64,000 nt of DNA from Hyphomicrobiales bacterium (GCA_900469475.1 UBXG01000035.1:1-64000); one strand, 5' to 3'. Positions 53,304-63,357 are shown, counted from the first letter of the stretch. The notes: generated from the sequence alone by a model not told the origin. Numbers and translations are program-made.

Positions 53304-54170
53304 ATGTTTAAGAAGAACCTGGCGGCCAAGCTGACGCTTGTGCCCAGTACGGTGGTCATCGCCGTCTGTTTCTACGGCACAATTCTCTGGACACTTTATA
53401 TATCGCTGACGCATTCGACGATGCTGCCGAACTACAAGTTCTACGGCTTCAGCCAGTATGCCACCCTGCTGTCCATGCCGCGCTGGCATACCGCTTTTGC
53501 CAACATGCTGATCTTTGGCAGCCTTTTCATAGCCGGTTCACTCGTCATCGGCACGACGCTTGCAGCTCTTCTCGATCGCAACGTCAAGGCCGAAGGCCTC
53601 TTCCGCGTCTTCTTCCTCTATCCGCTCTCCATGTCCTTTGTCGTCACCGGCCTTGCCTGGCAATGGCTGCTGAACCCGACAACGGGCATCGAAGCACTAG
53701 TGCGCAGCCTCGGCTGGCAGGATTTCAGCTTTAACTGGCTTGCGAGCCCGGAAAAGGCAATCTACGCCGTCTCCATCGCCGCCATCTGGCAATCCTCGGG
53801 TCTTGTCATGGCCATCATGCTGGCCGGCCTGCGTGGCATCGACGGCGATATCTGGAAAGCAGCGAAGATCGACGGCATCCCCGTCTGGCGCTCCTATATC
53901 AGCATCGTGCTTCCCATGCTGCGGCCGCTGGTCCTCACCTGCGTCATTCTTCTCGCCACGGCCGTGGTCAAGAGCTACGACCTCGTTGTCGCCATGACGG
54001 GTGGCGGCCCGGGCATCAGCACCGATGTCCCCGGAAAGTTTGTCGTGGACCTCCTGTTCCAGCGCGCCAATATCAGCACCGCGGCTGCCGCCGCCATCCT
54101 GATGCTGGTAACGGTCATCTGCGCGCTTTCCCCCTATGTTTATATCGAGCTCAAGAGACAGAAGCGATGA
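53304..54170 (+). CDS. Sugar ABC transporter permease (first)
   Basis: 288 residues with six helices. The EAA loop reads DIWKAAKIDGIPVWRSYISIVLPMLRP at about 185-211. MalF/UgpA-type inner-membrane subunit. It follows the terminator and overlaps the second permease gene by four bases. Confidence 0.9.
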   Translation: MFKKNLAAKLTLVPSTVVIAVCFYGTILWTLYISLTHSTMLPNYKFYGFSQYATLLSMPRWHTAFANMLIFGSLFIAGSLVIGTTLAALLDRNVKAEGLFRVFFLYPLSMSFVVTGLAWQWLLNPTTGIEALVRSLGWQDFSFNWLASPEKAIYAVSIAAIWQSSGLVMAIMLAGLRGIDGDIWKAAKIDGIPVWRSYISIVLPMLRPLVLTCVILLATAVVKSYDLVVAMTGGGPGISTDVPGKFVVDLLFQRANISTAAAAAILMLVTVICALSPYVYIELKRQKR

Positions 54171-55078
54171 CCGCGACCCCTCTCGCCCAGTCCGGCGCAC
54201 CGGTGATCTATGCGGTTCCCCGCGCGAAAAGCGCGAAACCTGGCCGCGCCCTCCTTTACGTCATCTTGTCCGTGGCGCTGGTCTACTATGCGATCCCGCT
54301 GCTGCTGGTGATCTCGACGTCGCTGAAGACCACCGACGAACTGCGCACGGGCAACATCTTCACCCTGCCCCAGAGCCTCAATTTCGATGCCTGGTCGAAG
54401 GCATGGATGACGGCCTGCACCGGAATCGAGTGCAACGGCATCCACGGAAATTTCTGGAATTCCGTCGAGATTGTCGTTCCGGGCGTGATCTTCTCGATCC
54501 TGTTCGGCGCTCTGACCGGCTTTTCCCTCTCGCAGTGGCAATCGAAGCTCAGCCGCGTCATCCTGCTGTCGCTGATGCTGGGCGCCTTCATACCCTATCA
54601 GGTCATACTTTATCCGATGGTACGTATCTTTAGCAGCATTGGGCTCTACGGCACGCTGCCGGGCATCATCCTGATCCATATCATCTTCGGCCTGCCCTAC
54701 ATGGCACTGCTGTTCTTCAACTTCTATCAGGGCGTTCCGCCGGAGCTTTCGAAGGCAGCCAAGATGGATGGAGCGGGCTTCTTCACGATCTTCTTCGAGA
54801 TCATGCTACCTATGTCGGTCAACGTGCTGGTCGTAGCCATCATCATGCAGGCGACCGGTATCTGGAACGACTTCCTGTTGGGCCTGATCTTTGCCGGGCG
54901 AGACCACCTGCCGATCACGGTGCAGCTGAACAACATCGTCAATACAACGACCGGCGTCAAAGAATACAATGTAAACATGGCCGCGACCTTCCTGACCGCG
55001 CTGCCGCCACTTCTCATCTACATTCTTTCCGGACGCTATTTTGCGCGCGGTCTCGCCGCCGGCGCAGTGAAGGGCTAA
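54167..55078 (+). CDS. Sugar ABC transporter permease (second)
   Basis: 303 residues with six helices. EAA loop PELSKAAKMDGAGFFTIFFEIMLPMSVNVL at about 192-220. MalG/UgpE-type partner of the preceding permease. Between helices 1 and 2 lies an insert of about 40 residues with two cysteines (ACTGIECNG), seen in some glucose transporters of rhizobia. Confidence 0.9.
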   Translation: MTATPLAQSGAPVIYAVPRAKSAKPGRALLYVILSVALVYYAIPLLLVISTSLKTTDELRTGNIFTLPQSLNFDAWSKAWMTACTGIECNGIHGNFWNSVEIVVPGVIFSILFGALTGFSLSQWQSKLSRVILLSLMLGAFIPYQVILYPMVRIFSSIGLYGTLPGIILIHIIFGLPYMALLFFNFYQGVPPELSKAAKMDGAGFFTIFFEIMLPMSVNVLVVAIIMQATGIWNDFLLGLIFAGRDHLPITVQLNNIVNTTTGVKEYNVNMAATFLTALPPLLIYILSGRYFARGLAAGAVKG

Positions 55079-55082
55079 TGCA

Positions 55083-56168
55083 ATGACACAGATCTCCGTT
55101 ATCGACGCGAACAAGTCCTTCGGACCACAACATATCTTGCGCGATATCAACCTCCAGGTCGCGAGCGGCGAATTCATCGTGCTACTGGGTTCCTCCGGAT
55201 GCGGCAAGTCCACGCTGCTCAACGTCATTGCCGGCCTCGAGGACCTCGACACCGGCAGGATCATTGCCGGCAACCAAGATGTCACAAACGTCGATTCCAG
55301 CCGCCGCAACATGGCGATGGTCTTTCAGTCCTACGCGCTCTATCCCACCATGACGGTCCGCAAGAATCTCGGGTTCGGCCTGCGGGTTAACAAGGTCGCC
55401 AAGGCAGAGATCGCCAAGCGCGTCGAATGGGCCGCGAACCTCCTGCAATTGACGCCGCTTCTCGATCGTCGCCCCTCGCAGCTCTCAGGCGGGCAGCGTC
55501 AGCGCGTGGCGATCGGGCGGGCGCTCGTGCGCCGAAGCCCTATCTGCCTGTTCGACGAGCCTCTCTCGAACCTCGATGCAAAGCTGCGCACGGAGATGCG
55601 CCTGGAAATCAAGAAGCTGCACCAGGAATTGCGCAGCACAATCGTCTATGTCACGCACGATCAGATCGAAGCCATGACGCTGGCAACGCGCGTTGCCGTC
55701 ATGAAAGCTGGCAAGATCGAGCAATATGCCACACCAGATGAGCTCTATGGGAAACCGGAAACCCTGTTCGTCGCCGGCTTCGTGGGCTCGCCGAGCATGA
55801 ACCTTCTCTCGGCCCGCATCAGGATCGAAGATGGCGAGCCAATGGCAATCTTCGGCGAGCATCAGCTTCCGATCGATGCCTATCCGTTTCGTCATCCAGC
55901 CGTCAATGGCCAGGAGATCGTCATAGGGTTCCGTCCGGAGGACATACAGCTCGCCGACGACCGAACGACACTGCCGACCCTCTTTGCACCGGTCACATTC
56001 GTCGAACCCATGGGCGCCGATACCTTGGTATGGTTTGCCGTGGGAGACCAGAAGCTGTCAGTCCGACTGCCGGCAGCCAAGGCCCGTGGGCTCGGCGGCG
56101 AAGTACGCCTCGCTTTCAATCCGAGCATTGCATCGATCTTCTCGAAGAAAAGTGAACAGCGCCTGTAA
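55083..56168 (+). CDS. Sugar ABC transporter ATPase (UgpC/MalK-type)
   Basis: 361 residues. Walker A GSSGCGKST near 37, signature LSGGQRQR near 134, Walker B LFDEPLSNLD near 155, and the regulatory MalK-type C-terminal beta domain (about 240-355) with GFRPEDIQL. It drives the two permeases. Last gene of the operon; a bidirectional terminator follows. Confidence 0.9.
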   Translation: MTQISVIDANKSFGPQHILRDINLQVASGEFIVLLGSSGCGKSTLLNVIAGLEDLDTGRIIAGNQDVTNVDSSRRNMAMVFQSYALYPTMTVRKNLGFGLRVNKVAKAEIAKRVEWAANLLQLTPLLDRRPSQLSGGQRQRVAIGRALVRRSPICLFDEPLSNLDAKLRTEMRLEIKKLHQELRSTIVYVTHDQIEAMTLATRVAVMKAGKIEQYATPDELYGKPETLFVAGFVGSPSMNLLSARIRIEDGEPMAIFGEHQLPIDAYPFRHPAVNGQEIVIGFRPEDIQLADDRTTLPTLFAPVTFVEPMGADTLVWFAVGDQKLSVRLPAAKARGLGGEVRLAFNPSIASIFSKKSEQRL

Positions 56169-56175
56169 AGGCACC

Positions 56176-56199
56176 GCGGCGGCCGCTTCAAGCCGCCGC
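56176..56199. terminator. Bidirectional terminator between ATPase and argE-type gene
   Basis: GCGGCGGC (56176-56183) and GCCGCCGC (56192-56199) form an 8-pair stem around an 8-base loop in the 40-base gap between convergent genes. Confidence 0.65.
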
Positions 56200-56208
56200 T
56201 CCCTTATC

Positions 56209-57318
56209 TCAACAAAGCTGTCCGATCAGCCTATCCATCATGAAGTCGCAGAGGTGCAGCTCGGCTTCCTCGATATATTCGTCGGGTTGATGACCCTGAT
56301 CCATGTTGCCGGGTCCGATAATGACCGTTTCCAGTCCCAGTCTCGTTGCAAATAGCCCAGCCTCGGTGCCGAAGGATACTTTCGTGGTCGGAGCCTGACC
56401 GAGAAGATGAAGAGCGAAGGCGGTAGCAGCGCTCTCGGCTGAGATGGACAGCCCCGGATAGGCATTGCGTACTTCGATCTCAGTTCCGCAAGCGGCGACA
56501 GCACGGATGCGGGCCATGATGTCGTCCGCATTGTCTTCGGCGAGATGGCGGATCTCGAAATCGACCGAAGCGCGATCGGCGACGATATTGAGAACTTCGC
56601 CGCCGACGATCTTGCCCGCGTGAACCGTCGTGTAAGCGATGTCGTAATCGGGGTCGCTACGGCCATTTTCAGCAATCTCCTGCTGTACACCCCGCAGAGT
56701 AGCGACGAAATCGCAAGCCAGATGAATGGCGTTGACGAAACGCGGTGCCAGCGAAGAATGGCCTGCTTCGCCTCTGAAACGAGCCTGCGCGGCCATCTTC
56801 CCTTTGTGGCCGAGCGCGATCGCCATCGATGTCGGTTCTCCGACAATGCAAAGCGAAGCCCTGAACTGTTCCTTAGCCAGGACATCGAGCAGGGAGCGCA
56901 CGCCGACGCAGCCGATCTCCTCATCGTGGGAGAAGGCGAGATGCAATGGCCGCTTCAATAGCTTGCCATCGATGCGGTCGGCAGCGGATAGCGCGCTTGC
57001 AAGAAACCCCTTCATGTCCGTCGAGCCACGGCCATGGAGCCGAGAGCCGCGGCGCGTCAGCCGGAAAGGGTCGGAGGTCCATGCTTGCGTTGCGACCGGC
57101 ACCACATCGGTGTGGCCGGAGAGAACAATGCCGTCATCCTGCCGGGGGCCGATGCTGGCAAACAGGTTCGCCTTTTTGCCAATCTCGTCAGCAACAAACC
57201 GGCACTCGAAACCGCGGTCGCGGAGATAGGTTTGGACAAAATCGATCAACGGCAGGTTGCTATCAGGACTAACGGTGGGGAAGGCGACAAGACGATCAAG
57301 CAGGTCAAGCGTATTCAA
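56209..57318 (-). CDS. argE: Acetylornithine deacetylase-type M20 peptidase
   Basis: About 369 residues from TTG 57318, which has GGGAG upstream; ATG 57369 would add 17 residues. Metal-site motifs of M20 enzymes are SGHTDVVPV (about 66) and HDEEIGCVGVRSLLD (about 130), and DMKGFLASALSAADRI is typical of ArgE. It removes an acyl group from an amino acid such as N-acetylornithine. It lies 73 bases after the GH3 gene, on the same strand, so the two may be co-transcribed; this is an odd pairing for arginine synthesis and suggests a catabolic role. Confidence 0.85.
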   Translation of the reverse strand: MNTLDLLDRLVAFPTVSPDSNLPLIDFVQTYLRDRGFECRFVADEIGKKANLFASIGPRQDDGIVLSGHTDVVPVATQAWTSDPFRLTRRGSRLHGRGSTDMKGFLASALSAADRIDGKLLKRPLHLAFSHDEEIGCVGVRSLLDVLAKEQFRASLCIVGEPTSMAIALGHKGKMAAQARFRGEAGHSSLAPRFVNAIHLACDFVATLRGVQQEIAENGRSDPDYDIAYTTVHAGKIVGGEVLNIVADRASVDFEIRHLAEDNADDIMARIRAVAACGTEIEVRNAYPGLSISAESAATAFALHLLGQAPTTKVSFGTEAGLFATRLGLETVIIGPGNMDQGHQPDEYIEEAELHLCDFMMDRLIGQLC

Positions 57319-57391
57319 GAAATGACACTCCCAAAACGGACGAAGGCCCGCATCGCAGCGAGCCTCCATTATTCTCTTTCTTTGACGGCCC

Positions 57392-59767
57392 TCAGCGGGC
57401 CATCGTCTCTTCATCAGCCATTGTCTGGTTGATATCGGCCAGCAGTGCCGCGATATCACCCTTCGGGAAGGCCTGGCGGAAGCGCCGGTCGAAAGTCGTA
57501 AACATGCCGAAGAACGAGTTGGCGCAATGTTCGAGCATCCGATCCGCCTCACCCTCGTCGATCGACAGGTGCTTCTGGAGGAACTGATTGAACTTGGCCC
57601 GTGCGATCGGATTGGCGAGGATAAAGACGGGCTGCGTATCCCACTTCACTTCACGATGGCGCGAGGCGCGCGAACGGATTTGCAGTGGCGCTGCAAGATG
57701 AATGTCGCGCGAGGACGAACCGATTTCGATCTGCACGGCATCGTCATCGAGGATCCAGCGCCCCTTGCCGGAATCATAGAGCGCGAAATCCGCAGCAGGG
57801 ATCGTGAGCGACACCCGCTTCGATTCGCCCGGCGCCAGGTGCACCTTGGCAAAGGACTTCAGTTCGCGCTTCGGACGCTGCAGCCGCGGCTTGCCGTAGC
57901 TCACATAGAGCTGGGCCGCTTCCTTGCCGGCGACGGCGCCGGTGTTGGTCACAATGAAGCTCGCGACCACCTCTTCGCCGACATTCAGCGCCGACCGATC
58001 CAATTTCAGATCGGAATAAGCGAAGCTCGTATAGCTTAGGCCGAAGCCGAAGGGGTATTGCGGCTCGATCTCGCGCGCATCATACCAGCGATATCCGACA
58101 TGGATGCCTTCGCTGTAGTAGTGGCGACTGTTCTCGCCGGGGTAGCTGAGATAGGAGGGCATGTCCTGCATGCGCTTCGGGAAGGTTGTCGTCAGCTTGC
58201 CGGAGGGATTGACGACCCCAAAGAGAATGTCGGCGATACCGCCGCCGGTCGCCTGGCCGGAAAAAAACATCTCAACGATCGCCTTAACTTCCGGAACCCA
58301 CGGCATGACGACTGCGTCAGGGCTGGCGATGGCAACGACGACATTCGGGTTGACGACAGCAACGGCGCTGACGAGCGCATCGTGACCCGGCGCTAGGTCG
58401 AGCGTCGTGCGGTCAGAGCCCTCGCCGTCGTAACCATTCTCCGTGCAAACAAAGATGACAACCACGTCGGCGCCCCGTGCGCCCTCGACAGCCTCGGTAA
58501 TGAGTGCCGCGCGCTCACTCTCGACTTCGCTCGTGCCGCGGTACTGCTCCACCTTGATGGCATCGCCGGCCAATTTGACGATCTCGTCGATCGGCACATC
58601 GACAAGTGTCGGCGTGGTGGTCGCGCAGCCCGAGCCCTGAATGACCGGAACGCCGGCACCTTCGCCGATGACGACCATCCGCTTGACCTTGGCGGGCGTG
58701 ATCGGCAGCAGTTGATCGTCATTCTTCAGGAGAACCATGGATTCGCCTGCCATGCGACGGGCGAGCTTGTGGTGGGCATCGCGGTCGAACACCGTGTTGC
58801 GCCGCTCGCCGAGCTTGCTGGCACGCACCAGCGCCAGAACACGCGCGCAGGCTTCGTCCACCACGGCCATGTCGACCTTTCCAGCCCCGATGGCCTCAAG
58901 AAGGTCGCTCTTGCGGGTTTCGCTTTCCGGCATGTCGAGATCGTTGCCCGCCGCCAGGGAAGCCGAACGATCCTTGATGCCGTGCCAGTCGGAGACGACG
59001 AGACCTTCGTAGCCCCACTCCTCGCGCAGTACCTTTGTCAGAAGCCAGTGATCCTCAGCAGCCTGAACACCGTTCAGGCGATTGTAAGAGCTCATGACCG
59101 TCCACGGATTACTCTTCTCGATCGCGCGCTGGAAGCCTTTGAGATAGATTTCCCGCAAGGCGCGCTCATCGACGACAGAATCCATCGAGGTACGCTCGAC
59201 TTCGGAATTGTTGCAAGCAAAGTGCTTCAGCGATGCACCGACACCGTTTTCCTGTAAGCCGTTGATGACGCCGGCTGCGAAATCACCGCTGATGACCGGA
59301 TCCTCACCGTAATATTCGTAAGAACGGCCGCCGAGCGGTGTGCGGCGGATGTTGATGCCGGGGCCGAGCAATAGATGCACGCCAAACTCCTGGCATTCCA
59401 TGGCAAGAGCGGTGCCAAGCTCATGGGCAAGATCGACGTCCCAAGAGCAGCCGAGGCTGGACCCGTTCGGGAAGCAGGTGGCTTGCTTCATCGCGCCCCA
59501 GGCAACTTCGACATGGCTGGCCCGCTGGCCGACGACGTTGAGGAAGGCCGAGAAGTCGACGCCACCGGCTTCTTCGTTATCGATCTGGTGGATCGAGTAG
59601 CGGACACCATAGGTGCCATCGGTCATGACGATGTTCGGGATGCCGAGGCGTTCGATCGCCTTCGTCTTCCACATGCGGTGCCCGGCCAGAAGGGCGACCT
59701 TTTCCTCGTTTGTCATTTCGGCGATCAACGCCGCGAAGTCGCCGTTCATAAGCTTGTCTGAATTCAC
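57392..59767 (-). CDS. GH3 family beta-glucosidase
   Basis: 791 residues. The TIM-barrel domain carries the nucleophile Asp260 in GLVVSDWHGI, after GPGINIRRTPLGGRSYEYYGEDP and KHFACNNSE. The alpha/beta sandwich follows (about 330-560) and a C-terminal fibronectin-like domain (NVGEEVVASFIVTNTGAVAGKEAAQLYVS). There is no signal peptide, so it acts in the cytoplasm on imported beta-glucosides, in keeping with the convergent sugar importer. GTG start 59767 behind GGAG. Confidence 0.9.
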   Translation of the reverse strand: MNSDKLMNGDFAALIAEMTNEEKVALLAGHRMWKTKAIERLGIPNIVMTDGTYGVRYSIHQIDNEEAGGVDFSAFLNVVGQRASHVEVAWGAMKQATCFPNGSSLGCSWDVDLAHELGTALAMECQEFGVHLLLGPGINIRRTPLGGRSYEYYGEDPVISGDFAAGVINGLQENGVGASLKHFACNNSEVERTSMDSVVDERALREIYLKGFQRAIEKSNPWTVMSSYNRLNGVQAAEDHWLLTKVLREEWGYEGLVVSDWHGIKDRSASLAAGNDLDMPESETRKSDLLEAIGAGKVDMAVVDEACARVLALVRASKLGERRNTVFDRDAHHKLARRMAGESMVLLKNDDQLLPITPAKVKRMVVIGEGAGVPVIQGSGCATTTPTLVDVPIDEIVKLAGDAIKVEQYRGTSEVESERAALITEAVEGARGADVVVIFVCTENGYDGEGSDRTTLDLAPGHDALVSAVAVVNPNVVVAIASPDAVVMPWVPEVKAIVEMFFSGQATGGGIADILFGVVNPSGKLTTTFPKRMQDMPSYLSYPGENSRHYYSEGIHVGYRWYDAREIEPQYPFGFGLSYTSFAYSDLKLDRSALNVGEEVVASFIVTNTGAVAGKEAAQLYVSYGKPRLQRPKRELKSFAKVHLAPGESKRVSLTIPAADFALYDSGKGRWILDDDAVQIEIGSSSRDIHLAAPLQIRSRASRHREVKWDTQPVFILANPIARAKFNQFLQKHLSIDEGEADRMLEHCANSFFGMFTTFDRRFRQAFPKGDIAALLADINQTMADEETMAR

Positions 59768-59940
59768 GTCATGTCTCCAAAGTGACTATGTGCTGGCACT
59801 CAACGAAGGACGCGCCCGGTCAGCGCGCGATGGTAGGTGATGGCCAGAAATCTTTACGTCGAGCGATCATTGCACTCGCCCGGTCTCAGAGAAATAATGC
59901 ATTTCCGAGGCGACGCTTCATCAAAAGCTTGGCAGCCCTA

Positions 59941-60891
59941 TTACGTTGACACCTTGCGACGCTCCATGACCGGGGCGACCATCCCAGGTATGTAGGAATC
60001 GGACACACACGACTTGCAATGCTGCTCGAACATCTCGATCAATCGAGGCTTGCGATTTTGCTTTAGGGTAAAGACGCCGATGATCATCGGCTTCTGGCTG
60101 CCGGATATCGGCACACGCACGACCGTCCGGCCGTCCATTGCCAATTGCGACCGAGGCCGAACATTTGCGATCGTATAGCCGTAGCCATTCGCCACCATCG
60201 TGCGAATAACGTCCTGGTAAGCGGAACGCATGGCGATAGAGGGTTCAACGCCCGATTTCGCAAAGAGACCTAGGAAATATTCACGGCTGATGGGCAGGTC
60301 CAAGAGAATGAGCGGGTAATCGGCCAATTCATCCAAGCTGACAGATGGATAGCGAGCAAACGGATGCGATTCTCCAACGAGGATATGCGGAGGCAGCGTT
60401 GCAAGCGGCGTAAAATCAAAATCGTCCGTGATCAGGAGGTCATAACTGATCGCCACATCAATTTCCGCACGCTGGAGCTTTCCCAGAAGCTCTTCGTGAT
60501 CGCTGACTGTCTGAATAATGCGAGTTTCCGGGAAAGCTGTGGTGAAGGAGTGCGAAAGTTCCGGCATGATCATCGAGGCGAGCGTCACCATACATCCGAG
60601 CGAAAGCTGGCCGCGAATCTTCTCATTGACCTCGGAGGCGACCGTATAGATATTTTCGGCCTGCTCGACGAGTTGCTTGGCTTCGGCCAGCATCAGGCGG
60701 CCTGCCTGCGTCAGCGAAAGACCTTTTGCATGGTGGCGCACGAAGAGCTGCGTCTGCAGTTCCGTTTCCAGATGGGTAATGGCCGTCGAAATCGATGGTT
60801 GGGAAATATTCAGTCGCTCGGATGCGAGGGTGATACTTCCTGTCTCCGCAGTCGCAATGAAATATTCGATCTGGCGGAGCGTGTATCTCAT
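59941..60891 (-). CDS. LysR-family regulator
   Basis: 316 residues. The head reads LRQIEYFIATAETGSITLASERLNISQPSISTAITHLETELQ; the effector domain follows (GQLSLGCMVTLASMIMPEL). It is on the same strand as, and 50 bases after, the DUF1028-RidA-monooxygenase genes, so it may be the last gene of that operon and control it. Ligand unknown. Confidence 0.87.
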   Translation of the reverse strand: MRYTLRQIEYFIATAETGSITLASERLNISQPSISTAITHLETELQTQLFVRHHAKGLSLTQAGRLMLAEAKQLVEQAENIYTVASEVNEKIRGQLSLGCMVTLASMIMPELSHSFTTAFPETRIIQTVSDHEELLGKLQRAEIDVAISYDLLITDDFDFTPLATLPPHILVGESHPFARYPSVSLDELADYPLILLDLPISREYFLGLFAKSGVEPSIAMRSAYQDVIRTMVANGYGYTIANVRPRSQLAMDGRTVVRVPISGSQKPMIIGVFTLKQNRKPRLIEMFEQHCKSCVSDSYIPGMVAPVMERRKVST

Positions 60892-60941
60892 AGCGTCATA
60901 ATATCTCTGCTAGCTGGAAGAACAAGCAGCGGGCGATCGCA

Positions 60942-61613
60942 TTATTCATCGCCCGGCACCCCAAAGGATGGGGCGGCGTTGGGGTCGAGCGCCCGCTTAA
61001 CGTAGTCTTCCATTTGCGGCTCATAAACCGCCCAAAGATCCTGGAGGGTCTCGATCGGCTGATCATGCCAGTCTACGCGGAGATCGACGATTGGCCAGGC
61101 AACGTTGCGGACAACCTTCAGTCCCGCCGAGCGGACGGCCCCCGCCTCGCCGCCTGCATCGAGGCCGGCGGCCAGCGCCTTCAGCAGCCTGGGAGGAAGA
61201 TCGCCGACGGATGCCTCGAACGCGGCGACCATACGCTGCGGGACATCGGTATTGGAAAGAAGATTGCCGGCGGCGATACAACCTTCGCCCTTTGCCATCG
61301 CATGGATACCGAGCGTGCGCTCGCCGGAGTGACCGGCGACGTGTCCGCGTGCATCGACGATGGCCAGTTGCCGGTAGGCGGCAAACGGGGTCGATGCCAC
61401 CAGCCGGCCAAGTGCCTCTTCCGCCGTCGCCCCCATTCCGAGCATCTCCAGGCCCGAAATTCCAAGGCCGGGATCCGTGATGTTCTGGCTGGCCACCGCC
61501 CCCGCGCCTGCTCGGGCATGCGAACAGCGTGCGGCGACTGCCGGAGAGGAGGAGGAAATGGCGATACCGAACATGCCGGTCTCGGCGCAGCGGGCGACGA
61601 TGGAAAAAGTCAT
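60942..61613 (-). CDS. DUF1028 family protein
   Basis: 223 residues from ATG 61613. MTFSIVARCAETGMFGIAISSSSPAVAARC followed by AGAGAVASQNITDPGLG is the DUF1028 (Ntn-hydrolase-like) hallmark; Thr2 after the Met could be an N-terminal nucleophile. Relatives are found with RidA and amino-acid catabolic genes. It lies 14 bases after RidA. The frame extends to 61733, but the conserved start is here. Confidence 0.86.
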   Translation of the reverse strand: MTFSIVARCAETGMFGIAISSSSPAVAARCSHARAGAGAVASQNITDPGLGISGLEMLGMGATAEEALGRLVASTPFAAYRQLAIVDARGHVAGHSGERTLGIHAMAKGEGCIAAGNLLSNTDVPQRMVAAFEASVGDLPPRLLKALAAGLDAGGEAGAVRSAGLKVVRNVAWPIVDLRVDWHDQPIETLQDLWAVYEPQMEDYVKRALDPNAAPSFGVPGDE

Positions 61614-61627
61614 GGTCTCACGGCACC

Positions 61628-62041
61628 TTATTCGGGAATGACGGCGATAGCGTCGATTTCCACCAGCCACTCGGGCCGGGCAAGCGCGGAGACCACAATA
61701 CCCGTCGAAACCGGGAAGACGCCCTTCAGCCACTTGCCAACGACGCGGTAGACGGCCTCGCGATAGCGCGGATCCACGATGTAGATCGTGATCTTGCAGA
61801 CGTGATCAAGGGACGAGCCGGCTTCATCGAGAAGCATCTTGATATTTGCCATGGCCTGTTCAGTCTGGCCGGTGACATCGCCGATGGCGACGCTGGCGGA
61901 AGTATCGAGATCCTGGCCGATCTGGCCACGGACGAACACCATCGTGCCCTTGGCAACGACAGTCTGGCAAAGGTCGTTATCCAGCTTCTGTTCCGGATAG
62001 GTATCCTTGGTATTGAACTTGCGGATGCGGGTATGGGCCAT
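61628..62041 (-). CDS. RidA family protein
   Basis: 137 residues. GQIGQDLDTSASVAIGDVTGQTEQAMANIKMLLDEAGSSLDHVCKITIYIVDPRYREAVYRVVGKW matches the RidA/YjgF trimer fold. It hydrolyses reactive enamine or imine intermediates from amino-acid oxidation. AAGGAAT precedes the ATG. Between the flavin monooxygenase and DUF1028 genes. Confidence 0.88.
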   Translation of the reverse strand: MAHTRIRKFNTKDTYPEQKLDNDLCQTVVAKGTMVFVRGQIGQDLDTSASVAIGDVTGQTEQAMANIKMLLDEAGSSLDHVCKITIYIVDPRYREAVYRVVGKWLKGVFPVSTGIVVSALARPEWLVEIDAIAVIPE

Positions 62042-62091
62042 GTCGAATTCCTTGAATGGGGATCTGTATCGCTGGGTTCTGGGGGCCGGCC

Positions 62092-63357
62092 TTAACCGGC
62101 TCTCTGGTTCGAAGGCCGGTATTCGTTGTACTTGCGCTGTGTCGAGATGCGGTCGGCGATATGCTTCGCGTCATGCCACACGCCCCAGATGAAGCTCGAT
62201 CCGCGGCGTGACTGCCATGGCAACCCGAGGAAGTAGATTCCGCGCTCCGCCGACACACCGCGCTGGTGTTTCGGACGGCCCCGCTCGTCGAAGACATCCA
62301 GTTTCAGCCAGCGGTAGTCCGAGGAGAAGCCCGTGGCCCAGATGATCGTCGTGATGCCAGCCTGGGCAAGGTCGAGATTGAGGATCGGATTTGCAACGCA
62401 ATCCGGCTGCGGCTCGATCCGGCGCGCTTCGGGATCTTCCGGCAGGTCAATGCCGTTTCTTGCCACATATGCATCCGCCTCATCAAGCAGCGCCATGTAG
62501 TTGGCATCGCCGCGATCCAGGTTGGTGGCAAGATCGTCGGAGAAGCTAAGGCTGGTTCCGTCAAAGCCGATTGTGCGGCCGAGCAGGATCATGCCCTTTC
62601 CGGCGAGACGGCGGAAATCGATCGTGTGGCCGCCCCGCGCACCGCTGACGGCGATCGTCACATGTTCGGTGCCCGGACCGGGTGTTTCCATATCCCACTT
62701 CCCCAGAACGCCCAGCCACCAACAGAAATCGCGGCCACGGAACGCGCGCGGCGGGCGGTCATGCGGGCCGACGGAAAGATAGACTTTGCGGCCCGATAGC
62801 ATCAATTCCTCGGCGATCTGGGTTCCGGAAGAACCGGCACCGATGACGAGAACAGCACCTTCGGCGAGCTGGCCGGGGTTGCGGTACTTGGTCGAATGCA
62901 TCTGGGTAATACCGGGTGCATTCGCGATCAGGTCGGGAACGACAGGCACTTGGAAAGCACCGGTTGCCGCAACAACGTTCTGGGCATCGATCACGCCTTG
63001 CGAGGTTTCGACGCGGAAACCGGGGCGCCCGATATGCCGCTCGACGCTCCTGACCTCTACACCGCAACGGATGGGCGCATTAATCTGGCGCGCGTATGCT
63101 TCGAAATAGTCGGCAACGGCGTCCTTTGCCGGAAAGCCATCCGGATCGAGGTCTGGGAACTCCATTCCGGGGAAGCGATCATGCCAGGCGGGGCCGTTGG
63201 CAACGAGCGAGTCCCAACGCTCCGAGCGCCAGCGCTCGGCTATACGGCTACGCTCGAGGACTAGGTGGGACACACCGGCCTTGCCCAGGTGTTCACTCAT
63301 TGCAATGCCGGCTTGCCCAGCACCAACAACGAGAGTGTCCACGGTTTCAACTGCCAT
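62092..63357 (-). CDS. Flavin-containing monooxygenase-type oxidoreductase (CzcO-like)
   Basis: 421 residues. The FAD site is VVGAGQAGIAMSEHLGKAGV (about 11-30), the NADPH site is VLVIGAGSSGTQIAEELM near 170, and ATGF near 355 closes the core (IWATGFSSDY). It oxidises nitrogen or sulfur of a small substrate. AAGGA precedes the ATG. First gene of the set with RidA and DUF1028; these probably handle an amine or imine product. Confidence 0.88.
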   Translation of the reverse strand: MAVETVDTLVVGAGQAGIAMSEHLGKAGVSHLVLERSRIAERWRSERWDSLVANGPAWHDRFPGMEFPDLDPDGFPAKDAVADYFEAYARQINAPIRCGVEVRSVERHIGRPGFRVETSQGVIDAQNVVAATGAFQVPVVPDLIANAPGITQMHSTKYRNPGQLAEGAVLVIGAGSSGTQIAEELMLSGRKVYLSVGPHDRPPRAFRGRDFCWWLGVLGKWDMETPGPGTEHVTIAVSGARGGHTIDFRRLAGKGMILLGRTIGFDGTSLSFSDDLATNLDRGDANYMALLDEADAYVARNGIDLPEDPEARRIEPQPDCVANPILNLDLAQAGITTIIWATGFSSDYRWLKLDVFDERGRPKHQRGVSAERGIYFLGLPWQSRRGSSFIWGVWHDAKHIADRISTQRKYNEYRPSNQRAG

